NCBI GenBank assembly: GCA_030762895.1
Contig: CM061065.1
Span: 64,402,200-64,466,199 of the forward strand
Direction: 5' to 3'
Length of the DNA: 64,000 nucleotides
Origin: Sophora flavescens
Lineage: Eukaryota > Streptophyta > Magnoliopsida > Fabales > Fabaceae
The notes under the pieces: model-generated
Seen by the model: the letters and a program-made list of their open reading frames with translations, nothing else
The model's database searches: none
Told to the model about the DNA's origin: nothing
Position numbers and translations under genes: made by a program
Part shown: positions 40,100 to 51,209 of the stretch, one piece after another
Layout: each line of letters opens with the position of its first letter
Numbering within the stretch: position 1 is the stretch's first letter

Positions 40100-41760
40100 G
40101 ATTATCTCTAATAAACAAAATCCTTTCTTCTTCTAAGGGTTTAGTGAAAATATCAGTCCATTGATTTTCAGTTTTAACAAACTTAATATCAAAGATGCAT
40201 TTCTGAACATAATCCCTAATAAAATGATGTTTGATTTCAATATGCTTAGCCTTAGAATGCTGAATTGGATTTTTAGTTAAGTAAATAGAACTGGAATTAT
40301 CACACTATACAGATATGTTATGCTCATAAATAGAGTAATCCTCAAGTTGATGTTTTACCCATAAGATTTGAGAGCAGCAACTAGCAGTAGAGATGTATTC
40401 TGCTTCAGCAGTAGACAGTGCAATAGTTGTCTACCTCTTGCTTGACCATGAGACTAAACTTGCTCCAATGAAGTGACATCCTCCACTAGTGATTTTATTT
40501 CTATTCTGTCTCCAGCAAAATCAGCATCACAATATCCCACTAATCTGTATTCTTTGGATCTTAAATACAGCAAACCAAGATTAGTAGTTCCAAGCAAATA
40601 TCTAAATATTCTTTTAACAGCCTTAAGATGAGATTCTCTAGGATCAGATTGGAATCTAGCACACATACAGACACTAAATTGAATGTCAGGTCTGCTTGAA
40701 GTTAAGTACAGTAGAGATCCAATCATACCTCTGTAGACAGTTTGGTCTACCTTTTTACCTTCATCATATTTTCTTAGTTTTGCATTGGGTTGCATAGGGG
40801 TTTTCATGAGCTTTTCATTTTGCATTTTGTATTTGTTGAGTAACTCCTTGGTATACTTTTGTTGATGGATGTAAATTCCATCACTTGTCTGCTTGATTTT
40901 TAATCCAAGGAAGAACTTCAATTCTCCCATCATGCTCATCTCAAATTCAGCTTGCATTAGATTTGAAAATTCCTTGCACAACTTTTCATTAGTTGCTCCA
41001 AAAATAATATCATCAACATATATTTGAACTATAATAAAGTTCTCTTTAGAGCATTTCTTGAACAGAGTAGTGTCTACTTGTCCTCAAGTAAAACCATTAT
41101 ACATAAGAAAAGAACTAAGCCTATCATACCATGCTCTAGGTGCTTGTTTCAAACCATATAATGCCTTTTTAAGTTTGAAAATGATATGGTTTATCAGTAT
41201 CCTCAAAACTAGGGTGTTGTTTAACATACACTTCTTCTTCAATTATACCATTTAGAAAAGAACTTTTTACATCCATTTGAAACAGGGTGATTTGGTGTTG
41301 TGCAGCATATGACATTAAAATGCGTATGGCTTATATTCTAGCTACAGGTGCAAAGGTTTCAGTATAATCATACCTTCTTGTTGGTTATAGCCTTGAGCTA
41401 CTAACCTTGCCTTATTTCTGACAACTTTACCATCTTCATCCAATTTGTTTCTGAAGACCCATCTTGTTCCAAAAACAGATTTATTTTTAGGCTTAGAGAC
41501 AAGAGTCCAAACATCATTTCTGGTGAACTGGTTAAGTTCTTCTTACATAGCAAGAATCCAGCTTTCATCCTCAAGAGCTTCTTCAATGCGTTTTGGCTCC
41601 AATTCTGATATAAAGGCCACATTGCTTGATTCTCTTAGTGTGGATATGGTTATTACTCCTTCAGAAGGATTTCCAATAAGATCCTTAGGATGATGAGTGT
41701 TGAACTTCCAATCCCTTTTGAGATCAACATGAAGATCTTGACTTGTCTGCTGACTCGTCT
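40100..41760 (-). pseudogene. SIRE RT and RNase H
   Basis: Copia RT (RVT_2) and RNase H in broken frames. 41622-41401 covers ALKKLLRMKAGF-type out-of-frame and in-frame parts of the W-I-x-AMQEEL region. Upstream of 40981 the catalytic block (YVDDIIFG) is readable, and the frame 40981-40454 has FEMSMMGELKFFLGLKIKQ, DGIYIHQQKYTKELL, RGMIGSLLYLTSSRPDIQFS, SHLKAVKRIFRYLLGTTNLG and CDADFAGDRIE. RNase H downstream (to about 40100) is full of stops. The YVDD and CDADFAG motifs fix the family. Confidence 0.85.
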
Positions 41761-42900
41761 GCTAACTTATCTGTTGACTCGTCTGCTGACTTGTCTGCTC
41801 CACTTGTCTGACATCCTCAAGCACAGGTTCTTTTTTGGTTAGATCGGGTTGTTGACTTTCTGGCTTGTTTATATCAAGACCTGCAAGATCATCTTCTAGA
41901 TCTAATAGTTCTTTATCAGTCTTAAATCCATCATTGAATTTAACATGAACAGAATCTTCAATAATGCAAGTTCTTGAATTATAAACTCTAAAAGCTTTAG
42001 ACATTTCATAATATCCTACAAAAATACCTTTATCTACCTTAGAATCAAAATTTCCAAGATTATCTTTGGTATTCAGAATAAAACATTCACATCCAAAAGC
42101 ATGAAAATAAGATATGTTGGGGCTTTTTCCTTTCCACAATTCATGAGGAGTCCTTTTTAGAAAAGGCCTAATAAGTATTCTGTTTTGTACATAACAAGCA
42201 GTATTTACAGCTTCTGCCCAGAAGTACTTAGGGAGATTATTTTCATTGAGCATAGATCTAGCCATCTCTTGCAGAGATCTGTTCTTTCTCTCAACCACTC
42301 CATTTTGCTGTGGAGTTCTAGGTGCAGAAAAATTGTGAGAGATCCCATTCTCCTCACAGAACTGTCTAAACTGCTCATTTTGAAATTCTCCCCCATTATC
42401 ACTTCTAAGGGTATAATCTGCTCATTTTGTACTCTTTTACAGAATACTGAGAAAGCCTTAAAATACTCATCCTTGTGTGTTTGGAAGAGTACCCATGTGA
42501 ATCTAGAATAGTCATCAACTATGACAAATCCATATTTTCTTCCAGCCAAGCTGGCAACACTAACTGGTCCAAACAGATCCATGTGTAACAACTGAAGAGG
42601 TCTAGAGGTTATACTTGGTTTTTAGATTTGGAACTTGATTTTATCTATTTACCTCTCTGACATGCATCACACGAGACATCTTTCTTAAAACTAATATCAG
42701 GCAATCCTCTCACAAGATTATTCCTTGTTAATTAAGAAATTAGTTTCATACTAGCATGTCCTAGTTTCTTATGCCATAACCATCTCTCGTCCTCTTTAGT
42801 CATCAGACAGGTTACACTTTGATCTGAAAGATCAGACAGTTCAATCTTATAAAGATTTTAGCAGAAAAGAGGGTTTTGCCACAACAGTCTTTAACTATGC
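41761..42900 (-). pseudogene. SIRE integrase
   Basis: GAG-pre-integrase and rve core. The frame 42591-42205 has LLHMDLFGPVSVASLAGRKY with the first catalytic Asp and VDDYSRFTWVLF; 42298-41762 has VERKNRSLQEMARSML with the catalytic Glu, WAEAVNTACYVQNR, ESWKGK-type and FGCECFILNTKDNL. The second Asp lies in a frame-shifted stretch near 42400. The C-terminal linker toward RT is Gln/Ser-rich (VEQTSQQTSQQIS), written in DNA as repeats of GTCAGCAGACRAGT. Stops separate the parts. Confidence 0.88.
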
Positions 42901-43087
42901 ATACATCCTTGGTAAAGGAAACATCAAATCCACTATCACATAATTGACTTATGCTAAGTAAATTGTGTCTTAATCCTTTAACCATAAGAACATTAGATAT
43001 AGAGGAAAGAGGGGGTTTACCACCAATAGTACCAATTCCTATAACTTTTCCTTTCTAATTCCCTCCAAAGGCAATGTGTCCTCCTTT

Positions 43088-43519
43088 CTAAAGTTGGAGG
43101 TCTAGGAACATAGACCTTTCTCCTATCATATGACGCGAGCAACCACTGTCCAGGTACCAACAGGTTTTCTTTGTCCTATTGAGGACATTTCCAAAAAAAA
43201 TTATTTGATTTTTAGGTACCCATATTTTTCTGGGTCCTTTTCTGTTAGTTCTGGGAGTCAGTGAAGAGTTCCTTCTCTTCTTATGGATACACATAGACAT
43301 AACATGTCCAGTTTTTCCACATAAGTTACAGACAGGTGTGGACTTGGTTACAGTTGACTTAATAGATACCGTAGAAGCTTTAGTTGATACTTTATGATGT
43401 CTCCGATGGACATATCCAATACCTTCTTTGTTAAGAGAGTGCCTCTGATAGCCAAGTAGCCTAGTCAGATTGTCTCTACCATTAACAAATTTGGCAAGAT
43501 TAGAAGTGAGCTCTTCCAC
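43088..43519 (-). pseudogene. SIRE gag end and protease start
   Basis: A 143-residue frame with a Cys cluster CNLCGKTGHVMSMC (CCHC-like), a basic stretch, and the protease active-site block CWYLDSGCSRHMIG at the end (DSGCSRHM is the copia protease signature). The rest of protease and the pre-integrase domain follow in other frames to about 42900, including VLMVKGLRHNLLSI-type sequence. Confidence 0.85.
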
Positions 43520-44582
43520 TTTCTGTTGACTCCAGATCCTCCCAAGTAGCCATCATTCCTTTCTTCTTCTTCTTGAAGAATTTCTTAAAATGGCCCTTCT
43601 TGAGTTGAGGACATTCAGCCTTGATGTGACCAGGCTTCTTGCACTCATAGCAAACAATTGGACTTTTGTTTGTTGGAGTGGATTCTTTGAAGTTCTTGTC
43701 CTTGTTGAACCTTCTGAATGGCTTATCCCTTTTGAACTTCTTTTTCTGTAGGAGAAGCTTTATCTTCCTGGTCAGGAGAGACAATTATTCATCACTCTTA
43801 GAATCCTCGTGTTCAGATAGGTCAGCATCACTGGATGACTCATCTGCCTTCAGAGCCTTGGAAGCATTTGCTGACTTTTGATCAGCCTTTAGAGCAATTG
43901 ACTTGCCCTTTTTTGGTGCAACTTCGTCTCCAAGTTCTTGCTCATGAACAGTGAGTGTTCCAAGAAGTTCATCCATAGTCAAGGTAGTGAGATCCTTGGC
44001 TTAAGAGATAGCAGTGACCAAAGGTCTCCACTGTTTAGGTAAACTTCTCAGAAACTTTCCAACCTTCTCAGCGTTGGTGTAGACTTTGCCAAGAGATTTT
44101 AAACTGTTGTCTATAGTTTGAAATCTTCCTATCATTTGAGCAACAGATTCTCCTTCCTCCATGACAAACAGTTCATACTTTCTGACAAGTATGGCAATCT
44201 TTGACTCTTTGACTTTGGCTGCTCCTTCGTGTGTGACAGCTAAAGTGTCCCATATTTCTTTGGCAGAGTCACAAGAACATACATTCTCAAACTCCTCAGG
44301 GCTGAGAGCACAAATGATGTTATATGTAGCTTTGTGGTTCAGCTCCCATTTTGTCTTTTCTGCAGTAGTCCACTGAGCTTTTGGCTTGTCAGTGTCATCA
44401 TCATTCTTGGGAATGAATGGACCATATGTAATGACATCCCAGAGATCAGAGTTTGTAGATAGAATGAACCATTGAAATCTATCTTTCCAATAGTTGTAGT
44501 TTTCTCCATTGAAGTAAGGAGGTCTGGTTAGGGAAGCTCCTTTAGTATGGTGACTTCCACTTGAACTAGCTCCAGCAGTCAT
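43500..44582 (-). pseudogene. SIRE gag
   Basis: Starts at 44582: MTAGASSSGSHHTKGASLTR, then PPYFNGENYNYWKDRFQWFI, the UBN2-type capsid typical of SIRE/Maximus, with LSPEEFENVCSCDSAKEIWD and VRKYELFVMEEGESVAQMIG. Stop at 44001 after LVTAIS; the same frame continues at 43982 (MDELLGTLTVHEQEL), stops at 43785, then 43784-43500 carries the knuckle CYECKKPGHIKAEC amid Lys-rich sequence. Start chosen for its position 60 bp after the PBS. In-frame stops make it dead. Confidence 0.88.
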
Positions 44583-44639
44583 GTCTGTTCTTCAGGACCT
44601 TTTACCTCTACACTGTTAGATGCTCAACCCAGATGCTGA

Positions 44640-44653
44640 GCTCTGATACTAAC
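44640..44653 (-). promoter_or_regulatory. Primer-binding site, tRNA-Met type (SIRE -)
   Basis: GTTAGTATCAGAGC on the - strand directly after the 5' LTR; ten bases (GTATCAGAGC) match the usual TGGTATCAGAGC. Confidence 0.75.
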
Positions 44654-45986
44654 TAAAATAGAAAACTATAAACACGAGAAGGGGGGTTGAATTGTGTTTA
44701 TCAGAAATTAAACTAAGTTGAAAACTTTTCGCATACAGAAGCTTGGTTCAGACGAGTGGAAAGATAAAGAACAGACAAGTGACCTGTCTGATGAAATTTT
44801 AACAGAGACTTAGGCAAACACACCACTTGATAAACGGATAAGAAAACTAAAGCAACTAAAGAGTTTATAAGGAAAGAAAGATTGACACGGTTATTTATCC
44901 TGGTTCACTCTTCAAAGCAAAGAGCTACGTCCAGTCCTTGGCAGCACCAAGTTTTATCCATTATAACTGATCAGGTTACAGACTTCAAGTATTGTTTGCA
45001 CACCTAGCCTCTTCAGGCTCCAAGACAAGTATTCTTTGCACACCTAGCCTCTTCAGGCTCACTCAGGTTTGTTTAAGAAATTTGGTTTGTAACTAATACA
45101 ACTTCAGACAGACAGATCTTTCACTAACACTCAGAGAGTGGTTTAAATGTAAAGCTTAGGAAAGTCTGCGTAATAACTTCCAATGATTGCAGAATACATA
45201 ATGAAAGAGTTAATATATTAATGCACAGATTAATGACTCTTTAATGCTATATGTATTCTCTATGTCTTCATCTTCAATGACTTCTGTATTTATAATCTTC
45301 AAGCATTTAAGATCCGTTAGAGACATGCCCTCAGATGTTGGCTTCAAGAAGAACTTCATTAAATACAATTGAGTCGTTCTGGGTAGCCATTAATGCAATA
45401 GGAACGTTGGTTGTACTCTAACTTGAAGGGTGATGGCTTTATGCATCGTGAAATAGCCATATCAGAGTTGTGCAGAGAGGTTTTTGTACTTTACTGAGTA
45501 CAATTCCCTTTTCATGAAAGGGCCAGAGGTACTAGGGAATAAATCACGTTGGAAACATTCTTTAACTGGTATTTGGTTATGATATCCGAGGTTGCTTGAG
45601 AGAGTAACTTCTGACTTTTCTTGATAAACGTAAGACGAAGTAGGAGAGAAGGCTTCAAGTCTCTTTCTGATGGGACAGCTTACAAAAGATTGTTTGGTCC
45701 TTGGTTCTTCAACGAGTAACCTCAGACAAGTGTAGGAACTTGTGGGGAGACAGGTTGAAGACGTAACTTGAAAGAAGTCAATAATCCTAGTCAGCAGACA
45801 GGTTGACTTTCGCTTATCCTGACAGGTAGTCATCTATATGAACAGACAGATGATTCTTTCTATTCTAATCTGCACTCTAGATAGATAGGTTAGCAACCAA
45901 TATGAAGGTTAATTAAATCATTAACCAATGTTTAGTTCTCATCAAAACTTAGGGAAATGCACATCAGACATTTTAGAGACTTAACA
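44654..45986 (-). repeat. 5' LTR of SIRE-type element (-)
   Basis: 1,333 bp, homologous over its length to 32168-33487 but with many substitutions and small indels, clearly more diverged than the Athila-like LTR pair. The TATA-like ATTATAAATAC is near 45287-45297 (- strand). Confidence 0.9.
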
Positions 45987-46220
45987 ATGAATGCTGCAGC
46001 ATGTGTTAATCTATTTGAACCAATGAGTAGCAGTTGTTGTTAAGAGCAGGATAGAAGGAGTAGTTTGGTTAGGTATGCAAGTGTGGATTTCTGGATGTGA
46101 GTTGAAGGATGGACAAATCTGGGTGGTGCTTGCATATCATTCGTTAATTAGGATCTTTGTGTTCCTTGTATGTTTCTTTTGCATTACTTGAGGACAAGCA
46201 ATGGTTTAAGTTTGGGGGTG

Positions 46221-47583
46221 TGATAACTCTTTGAATGAAGAGTTAGTTAGATCCTTTTTACTATTATTCTTTGCCATCCTTAAGGTTTTAAGTCTTGTTT
46301 TTATTAGAAAATGTTAGTTTGTAAATATTTGTGTTAAGTTTAGTGAATATTAGCGATTTGCTCTTGATTGCTCTATCATTATCTAAAAACTCTGTGTCTT
46401 GGTACGCAAAAAACTTGCTGGAGCATGGCTGAAGCATTGGGATACAAGAACTTGGTTGCTGCAGCAAGGACTACCTTCCAGTAGTGTTGCACTAAAGGAC
46501 AAAAGCTGACAAGGACACATTCCCTCTCTCCTCAAGGGTGCTGGCGCTGTCACTTTTAAGGATGCACACGCGCCTAGGATCAGCTGCCCCACATCTTTAG
46601 GAATTTGGGATAGGGTTATTCTATTAATTCTTTTGGTTGTTGGCCCAAAATGGAATGAAAGAGAATAGGGTTTTGTGTACTATAAAAGCATTTAGTAAAC
46701 CATAGTGAGGGAGAGGGGGAACAATTATTTTTTATTACACTTTGTTTTGTCCTCTGGAGAGCTGCGCTGGTTGTCTTTCTTCCTGAGCTGCTTCTGCCAT
46801 GTTTTTCGTTGTTCTTCCATTGTAATGGTTTCTTCCTTTTTCTTATATTTGTTCTTTGTAAGCTCATTATGAGCTAAACTCTTTAAGCTTTGGGTATGCT
46901 AATATAATGAATGCTTAGCTGAGTTATGCGTTGGTTATGTTTTGCATCTTCTTTTATCACGCGTTTAATGTTGTTTGATTGAGGGTGATCAACTTGATTG
47001 AATATTTAGCTTGCTTAATTTGGAAAAACTAAGTAAGTGGGAACTTGATAAAAGATGAGGGTTAAGTCATTAATTGGAAAACTAATTGATGATAAGTAGG
47101 CTAGGAATAGTTATTCATGTCCCTAAGCTAGCTGGAACGAGCTTTAGTTAGAGGGTGGTATAATTAATCTGAATCTAGGAATAGAACAAAGTTAATGAAT
47201 CTGACCCTGTAGTGTTGGAAAACAAACTTTAATTTCCTGGAGCTAGATGCTAGAGCATAGTTAGAGCATAATGAGGGCTAAACAGGATTTATGTTGCAGC
47301 ATACCTGAAGCTGTTTTAATTACCTAAATCAACAAAACATATTTCTTTTGTTAACCAATTTTTATTTTACTTCCAAGTCACAACTTACTTATTTTCTGGC
47401 ATCAACACCCTTTATTTTAATTTGTCCGCACACAACAATTTTTGGTTATTCCATCCTAACTCCTGAACATATAATATGAATTGGAATTTTGTTGCATCAA
47501 TTTAATCCCTATGGGTACGATATCTGAACGAAAGTTCTATATTACTTAAGGCATCTGTGTATACTTGCACAAGCTTAAGAACA
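46221..47583 (+). repeat. 3' LTR of Athila-lineage element
   Basis: 1,363 bp, TGATAACTCTTTG...CTTAAGAACA, preceded by TTTAAGTTTGGGGGTG. Its end (CCCTATGGGTACGATATC, then GTATACTTGCACAAG) resembles the end of the solo LTR at 8882-10440. A TATA-like CTATAAAAGC is at 46680-46689. Short ORFs inside are not supported. Confidence 0.82.
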
Positions 47584-47742
47584 ACTATTTTTAAGGCAAC
47601 AAAACCCCCCTCTTCCCTCTATATCTAATGTTCTTATGGTTGAAGGATTAAGACACAATTTGCTTAGCATAAGCCAATTATGTGACAGTGGATTTGATGT
47701 CTCCTTTACCAAGGATTTATGCATAGTTAATGACATTAGGGT
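47584..47742 (+). pseudogene. SIRE pre-integrase scrap
   Basis: CTATATCTAATGTTCTTATG to GCATAGTTAATGAC encodes the stretch matching about 42890-43030 of the - copy (the LMVKGLRHNLLSISQLCDSG block, here with stops). It is cut by the gypsy insertion; the next SIRE base after the insertion is at 56595. Confidence 0.8.
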
Positions 47743-48533
47743 TTAGACACACCGCTGTGCCCCTTTATGTCATTAGATTAAAACCTCATTATTTAATTAC
47801 TTAATCACACGCTTAACGTGAAAATACATAAAAATTAAAACTTAACTTATAAAGTATACAACTTCATATAGAATGGAATGTCACAATATAAGTATATTAT
47901 GCATATTACGAAACACTGGTGAGGATATCCTATCAGTAGGATCCCTCACAGGCATATACATAGACAAAGTGTTAAACAACGGAAAACATATTAAAAATAC
48001 GGCTCACGAGACGCACTGGCCATAAATAACTAGACCCTAATCACCATGGATCACAGCTCGCCCTCCGGCTTCCGGTTCATAGGGAGTTCCATCCAACTCC
48101 TCTTCGATCAGCTCATTCACAGGGTCTTCAACCATGATCCCATAAAAGATAAAATAAAACATACAGAAATATACAGGGGATAAGAAAAAATTCTATCATC
48201 AAAAAGCGGAAAAGAGTCATAGTAAATTATACAGTAATTGTCACAGACAAATAACACACATAACTAACAGATCATCCCCAAGTTAATATATCATCCACTA
48301 CCCTTACTCTCAGGCAATCTAACACTTTATTTTAACATAACCTCTCTAATCTTGTCACCATGTCTTCACGTTATCGTCGCCACTACCACTCCTGTCAAAA
48401 TCCCTCATTTGTATCGGGGCACACCCTCATTCCCGTTAGGATGTTCCACCTAGTGCACACCTCCATTCCCGTTAAGGTGTTCCACACCCGTTCTCTAAGG
48501 AGGAAGTGGTCTCGCGATAACTCTTGATTTTAC

Positions 48534-48732
48534 GTGTATTATATTACCAATACACGGTGTATTATATTACCATTACACAGAAGTGTTTTACATGTATTAT
48601 ATTATCAATACACGGTGTATTATATTACCAATACAAAGATGTCCTTGTGTATTATATTACCAATACACTTTTGTATTTGTGTATTATATTACCAATACAC
48701 TTTAGTCCTTGTGTATTATATTACCAATACAC
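48534..48732 (-). repeat. GTGTATT/AATACAC inverted-repeat array (left LTR)
   Basis: About seven copies of arms GTGTATT and AATACAC around ATATTACC, separated by variable 9-17 bp or abutting as GGTGTATT. Many keep the full 7-bp stem. Short ORFs reading YYQYT repeats are artefacts of this array. Confidence 0.9.
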
Positions 48733-49580
48733 AGTTGTGGACAACAACGTCTATACTTGAATCTCACCAACCCGTTTTAACAACATCCTAGTGTCTTAAT
48801 CTTCCATTAGAAATTGACACATATTCTATGCCGTAACACCTCTTTAACATACATCATCTAGGTTAGGCACTTCTAAATCATTATTATCCTCACACCCAAA
48901 ACAACCATCTCTTAGACAACATATATATCTTTGCTTAAAAACCACTAACCATAATAATACAAACCAGGCAGATCATGCATAACACAATATCAATCGAAAT
49001 ATTACCATATAACCAACATAGCACAAAATCAATTCAATAAAGGTAATAAAATCAAATCAACCATCAACAATATAAAATCAACCTAATATCGATAAACCTA
49101 CAATCCCCGAATAGCCATTGGTTTTTCAGAAAAGGTTTCCAATGTGATTTTGGTCTTGTCGATTACTCGACTACTAGTAAGGTTTAGGTCGCACTACACA
49201 ATTATTATATAATCTACTACTTATCCATTCCAACGATAGGTTGGTTCTTTCCCCCACCTGGGTTATCACCGAACTCCAGAACTCGAAGCTCCTCGTTGTC
49301 ACACCACAAAGTACTAACTCCACCTTCAACCAATCAACATAATAACCAATAAATCAAACAAACTAATCTATAATCTCTTTAGACTAAGTTTGGCCATTTA
49401 ATTCAAATTAGAGTTAGGATTCTTTTCACAACATAAGCCTTTGGATACTTATCACTTAGGTTCTAGGTAACTTAGATAAATTGCTATAACTTGAAAATAT
49501 GGAATAAAAACCATCCAACCACTTAGGGTAGGTTTTGACGACTTTAGTATAAGTAGGCTAGAAATTTCCAACTTTCCACT

Positions 49581-50160
49581 CTCTTAGACTTAGCATCCAA
49601 ATGTATTAAGGAGCTCAAGTCTATGATCATATTGGAAAACGAAAACAAAACATCCTAGGTTCACAACCATCATAGGTTCGGCCATCATATGATAAATAGG
49701 CTAGAAATCTTTAAACTTTCCAATCTCTTAGACTTAGCAACCAAATGTATTAAGGAGCTCAAGTCCATGATCATATTGGAAAATGAAAACAAAACATCCT
49801 AGGTCCACAACCATCATAGGTTCGGCCATCATAGGATAAATAGGATAGAAATCTTTAAAATTTTCAATCTCTTAGACTTAGCATCCATATGCATTAAGGA
49901 ACTCAAGTCCATGATAATATTGGAAAATGAAAACAAAACATCCTATCATAGGTTCGGCCATCATAGGATAAATAGGCTAGAAATCTTTAAACTTTCAAAT
50001 CTCTTAGACTTAGCATCCAAATATATTAATGAGCTCAAGTCCATGATCATATTGGAAAATGAAAACAAAACATCCTAGGATCACAACCATCATAGGTTCG
50101 ACCATCATAGGATAAATAGGCTAGAAATCTTTAAACTTTCCAATACTTTAGATTTAAGAT
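49581..50160 (-). repeat. 144-bp tandem repeat, 4 units (left LTR)
   Basis: Units begin CTCTTAGACTTAGCA at 49581, 49725, 49869 and 50001, then a decayed unit near 50145. The interval is 144 bp except one of 132 bp, which lost AGGTCCACAACC. Confidence 0.93.
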
Positions 50161-50606
50161 CAAGAGGTATCTAGAAGCTCTTTACATGATCATGTTTCAA
50201 AAAGTTGAAACAAAACTTCCTAGGCCACTAATACATAGTTTCGGCCATCCTTGGAAAAATATGTTAGAGATGTTTGTTTGATACAAGCTCTTAGAATATG
50301 AAAGTAGAGATTAATATAAGTCCATAGAAATTGGTTTCAACTCAAATGGAGTTTTCTACCATTTTCTAGAGATTTTAGAAGTTAAAAGAGCTTTAAGAAC
50401 ATTTTAAGAAGACATAAAGTAAACTCATGAAATAAGTGTAAAACTTGAAATAGAAGAGTATGAGAGGGTTACCTTTGAAACTAGAAAGAAAAAGTATGAA
50501 GAACTTGAAGCTTAAAACTAAGTAAAAATGGAAACTTTAAGTGTTAGAAACTTAAAAAATGAGAAAGTGAAGAAGTAGGAAAGTGATGAAGAGAAAATGA
50601 AATGGG

Positions 50607-50616
50607 TATTTATATA
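50607..50616 (-). promoter_or_regulatory. TATA box of gag-only gypsy LTR
   Basis: CCTATATAAATACCC on the - strand, about 600 bp from the LTR start; the other LTR has TCTATAAATACCC at 55981-55993. Confidence 0.65.
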
Positions 50617-51209
50617 GGGAGGGGTGAGAGTGGCATGAAAGAGAGAGGGAGAAGTAAGTCTTGATGACAAAGTTTTGGCTTATGCCTTATTTGGTTGATG
50701 AAGAGAGGTAAAAATGGGTTTTTAGCATATAATATGTTATAATTCAAAAAGTGTCATCATGACCACTTCTTAGGATGTGACTTAGGCCATCCCCCCTAGT
50801 AAGTCACCTCACTCATGTCACCTCATCACTTTTGTGCTCCCTACTCTGCTCCATTTCGTATCCAGTTCAAGTTTTCGATCTTATTTCACCTGGAATAAAT
50901 ATTATATTTTATTTCCGAACTCAAATTTTCGAAAATTTCCAATATCATACAAAAAATCACAAAAACACTAACCGTTTCTTTCACGATTCAAAATTAGGTT
51001 TTCTGCTCAGTAAACTTTTAGTGTCAGTGAAAACGCAGACCGGGTTTCGTCTGAATTTTCAACCCAAAATTTTACCGTAACCCTCTACCATAAAGTAGAC
51101 TATGAATATGATTTTGTTTTATTCAAAGACACTTTCTAACTCTCATATTAAAATATAATTAATTATATTTTAATCGGTTGAACAGTATAATTAAAATCAG
51201 GCTATTACA

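Larger units (their letters stand above)
32168..45986 (-). mobile_element. SIRE/Maximus-type Ty1/copia element (-)
   Basis: 13,819 bp flanked by ATGAA (32163-32167 and 45987-45991). Sense order on the - strand: 5' LTR 45986-44654, PBS, gag, protease, integrase, RT-RNase H, env-like ORF, purine tract, 3' LTR 33487-32168. Its env-like region is split by a hAT element (37744-38737) and by a truncated Athila-like element (34728-37204). gag and pol carry many stops. LTR ends are TGTTAAG...CTATTTTA, so the 3' dinucleotide is TA, not CA. Lineage is supported by the Met PBS, gag type, gene order and downstream env-like ORF. Confidence 0.92.
28487..47583 (+). mobile_element. Athila-lineage element (+), split by a SIRE-type insertion
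   Basis: Retained parts: env-like ORF region (28487-30797), 3' non-coding DNA (30798-32167 and 45992-46220) and a 3' LTR (46221-47583). Two purine-tract hallmarks GAGGACAAGCA...TTTAAGTTTGGGGGTG occur at 31568-31598 and 46191-46220; only the second abuts an LTR. gag-pol and the 5' LTR are missing. The element is split by the SIRE-type copy 32168-45986, and its right end (47584) borders SIRE-type sequence in +, so it had probably inserted into that element. Confidence 0.75.
47743..51209 (-). repeat. 3' LTR of gag-only gypsy element
   Basis: 3,467 bp. Holds a TATA box (TATATAAATA on the - strand, 50607-50616), a 144-bp tandem repeat (49581-50145, four units plus a decayed one) and an array of GTGTATT/AATACAC inverted repeats (48534-48732). 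The 47743 end has about 35 bp of extra sequence (TTTATGTCATTAG region) compared with 53277. No ORF is supported. Confidence 0.9.

Noticed and set aside
45462..45833. 123-residue ORF on the - strand, with a shorter relative at 33086-33334
   Set aside because: Lies in the two LTRs of the SIRE-type element, downstream of the LTR start and upstream of the TATA; the frame is broken in the other LTR, so conservation is explained by LTR duplication.
48524..48791. Repeated YYQYT proteins (also 54003-54329)
   Set aside because: Artefact of reading through the GTGTATT/AATACAC hairpin array; both frames are open only because the repeat lacks stops.
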